Shown here one piece after another: positions 63,958 through 64,000 of a stretch of 64,000 bases of DNA (position 1 is the stretch's first letter; every line of letters begins with the position of its first letter). Under the pieces are notes generated by a model. That model searched no databases and had not been told where the DNA came from. It worked only from the letters and a program-made list of their open reading frames with translations. Position numbers and translations under genes: made by a program. Source of the stretch: Gracilaria gracilis (Eukaryota > Rhodophyta > Florideophyceae > Gracilariales > Gracilariaceae). The stretch lies in the NCBI GenBank assembly GCA_030374805.1, contig JARGSG010000237.1:124001-188000 (forward strand). Direction: 5' to 3'.

Positions 63958-64000
63958 TCCACTTCCGCCATCTCCATCCCCTCCTTGTTTCCCCTCCGAA

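Larger units (their letters stand above)
55440..64000. mobile_element. Large Plavaka/KDZ-like transposon block carrying a methyltransferase-SET gene, open at right edge
   Basis: From about 55.44 kb to the window end the plus strand is rich in C and T throughout, unlike the flank to the left. A plus-strand transposase (55534-58741) is convergent with minus-strand genes: an accessory ORF set (58900-61.9 kb) and a DNA methyltransferase-SET gene (62121-63957). The common composition and back-to-back packing suggest one element of more than 8.5 kb. All genes have frameshifts. The ends were not identified; the right end is outside the window, so unity of the block is inference. Confidence 0.6.

Overview
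The window looks like nuclear DNA of a red alga, probably a unicellular or intron-poor lineage. A red-type light-harvesting protein (LHCR) at 32.0 kb carries a simple plastid transit peptide, with no signal peptide of the kind secondary plastids need. Most long genes are intronless. The few introns are short (83-180 nt) with GTAAGT or GTGAGT donors. The gene set (eIF2-gamma, ADA2, 3R-MYB, Bet1, COQ9, SHPRH) is eukaryotic. The species cannot be fixed from sequence alone.

Left half (0-21 kb): a small membrane protein, a three-repeat MYB regulator, COQ9 for mitochondrial ubiquinone synthesis, a very long ADA2 co-activator, the Bet1 SNARE, a B-box-like zinc protein, eIF2-gamma, a pfkB sugar kinase, and an MFS anion/phosphate transporter of the PHT4 type. 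The ADA2-Bet1 intergenic region holds a 20-bp tandem array of CACGTG boxes. At 21.6-25 kb lies a cluster of broken LINE 3' ends, nearly all on the minus strand.

Middle (25-46 kb): a 1623-residue SHPRH-type SNF2/RING ubiquitin ligase is divergent from an F-box/WD40 gene across 142 bp. LHCR follows, then an RGG-repeat protein, retroelement tails, a lone pogo/Psq transposase DNA-binding domain, a secreted protein with a bacterial-like DUF6973 end, a gene of unknown family, a Gfo/Idh/MocA oxidoreductase and a second F-box-like gene.

Right half (46-64 kb): a STAND NTPase with an N-terminal helical domain, a P-loop and a WD40 propeller resembles NLR-type sensors of fungi and animals. A 2151-bp pogo/Tigger element with matching inverted ends lies against a decayed Tc1 copy. 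From about 55.4 kb to the window edge there is one large transposon-like block. Its plus strand codes a Plavaka/KDZ-type transposase. Its minus strand codes a DPPY adenine-type DNA methyltransferase followed in the same frame by a SET domain, plus further ORFs of unknown function. All its genes carry frameshifts, and the plus strand is pyrimidine-rich whichever way the genes run. The methyltransferase-SET pair and the STAND gene are the strongest candidates for something undescribed.
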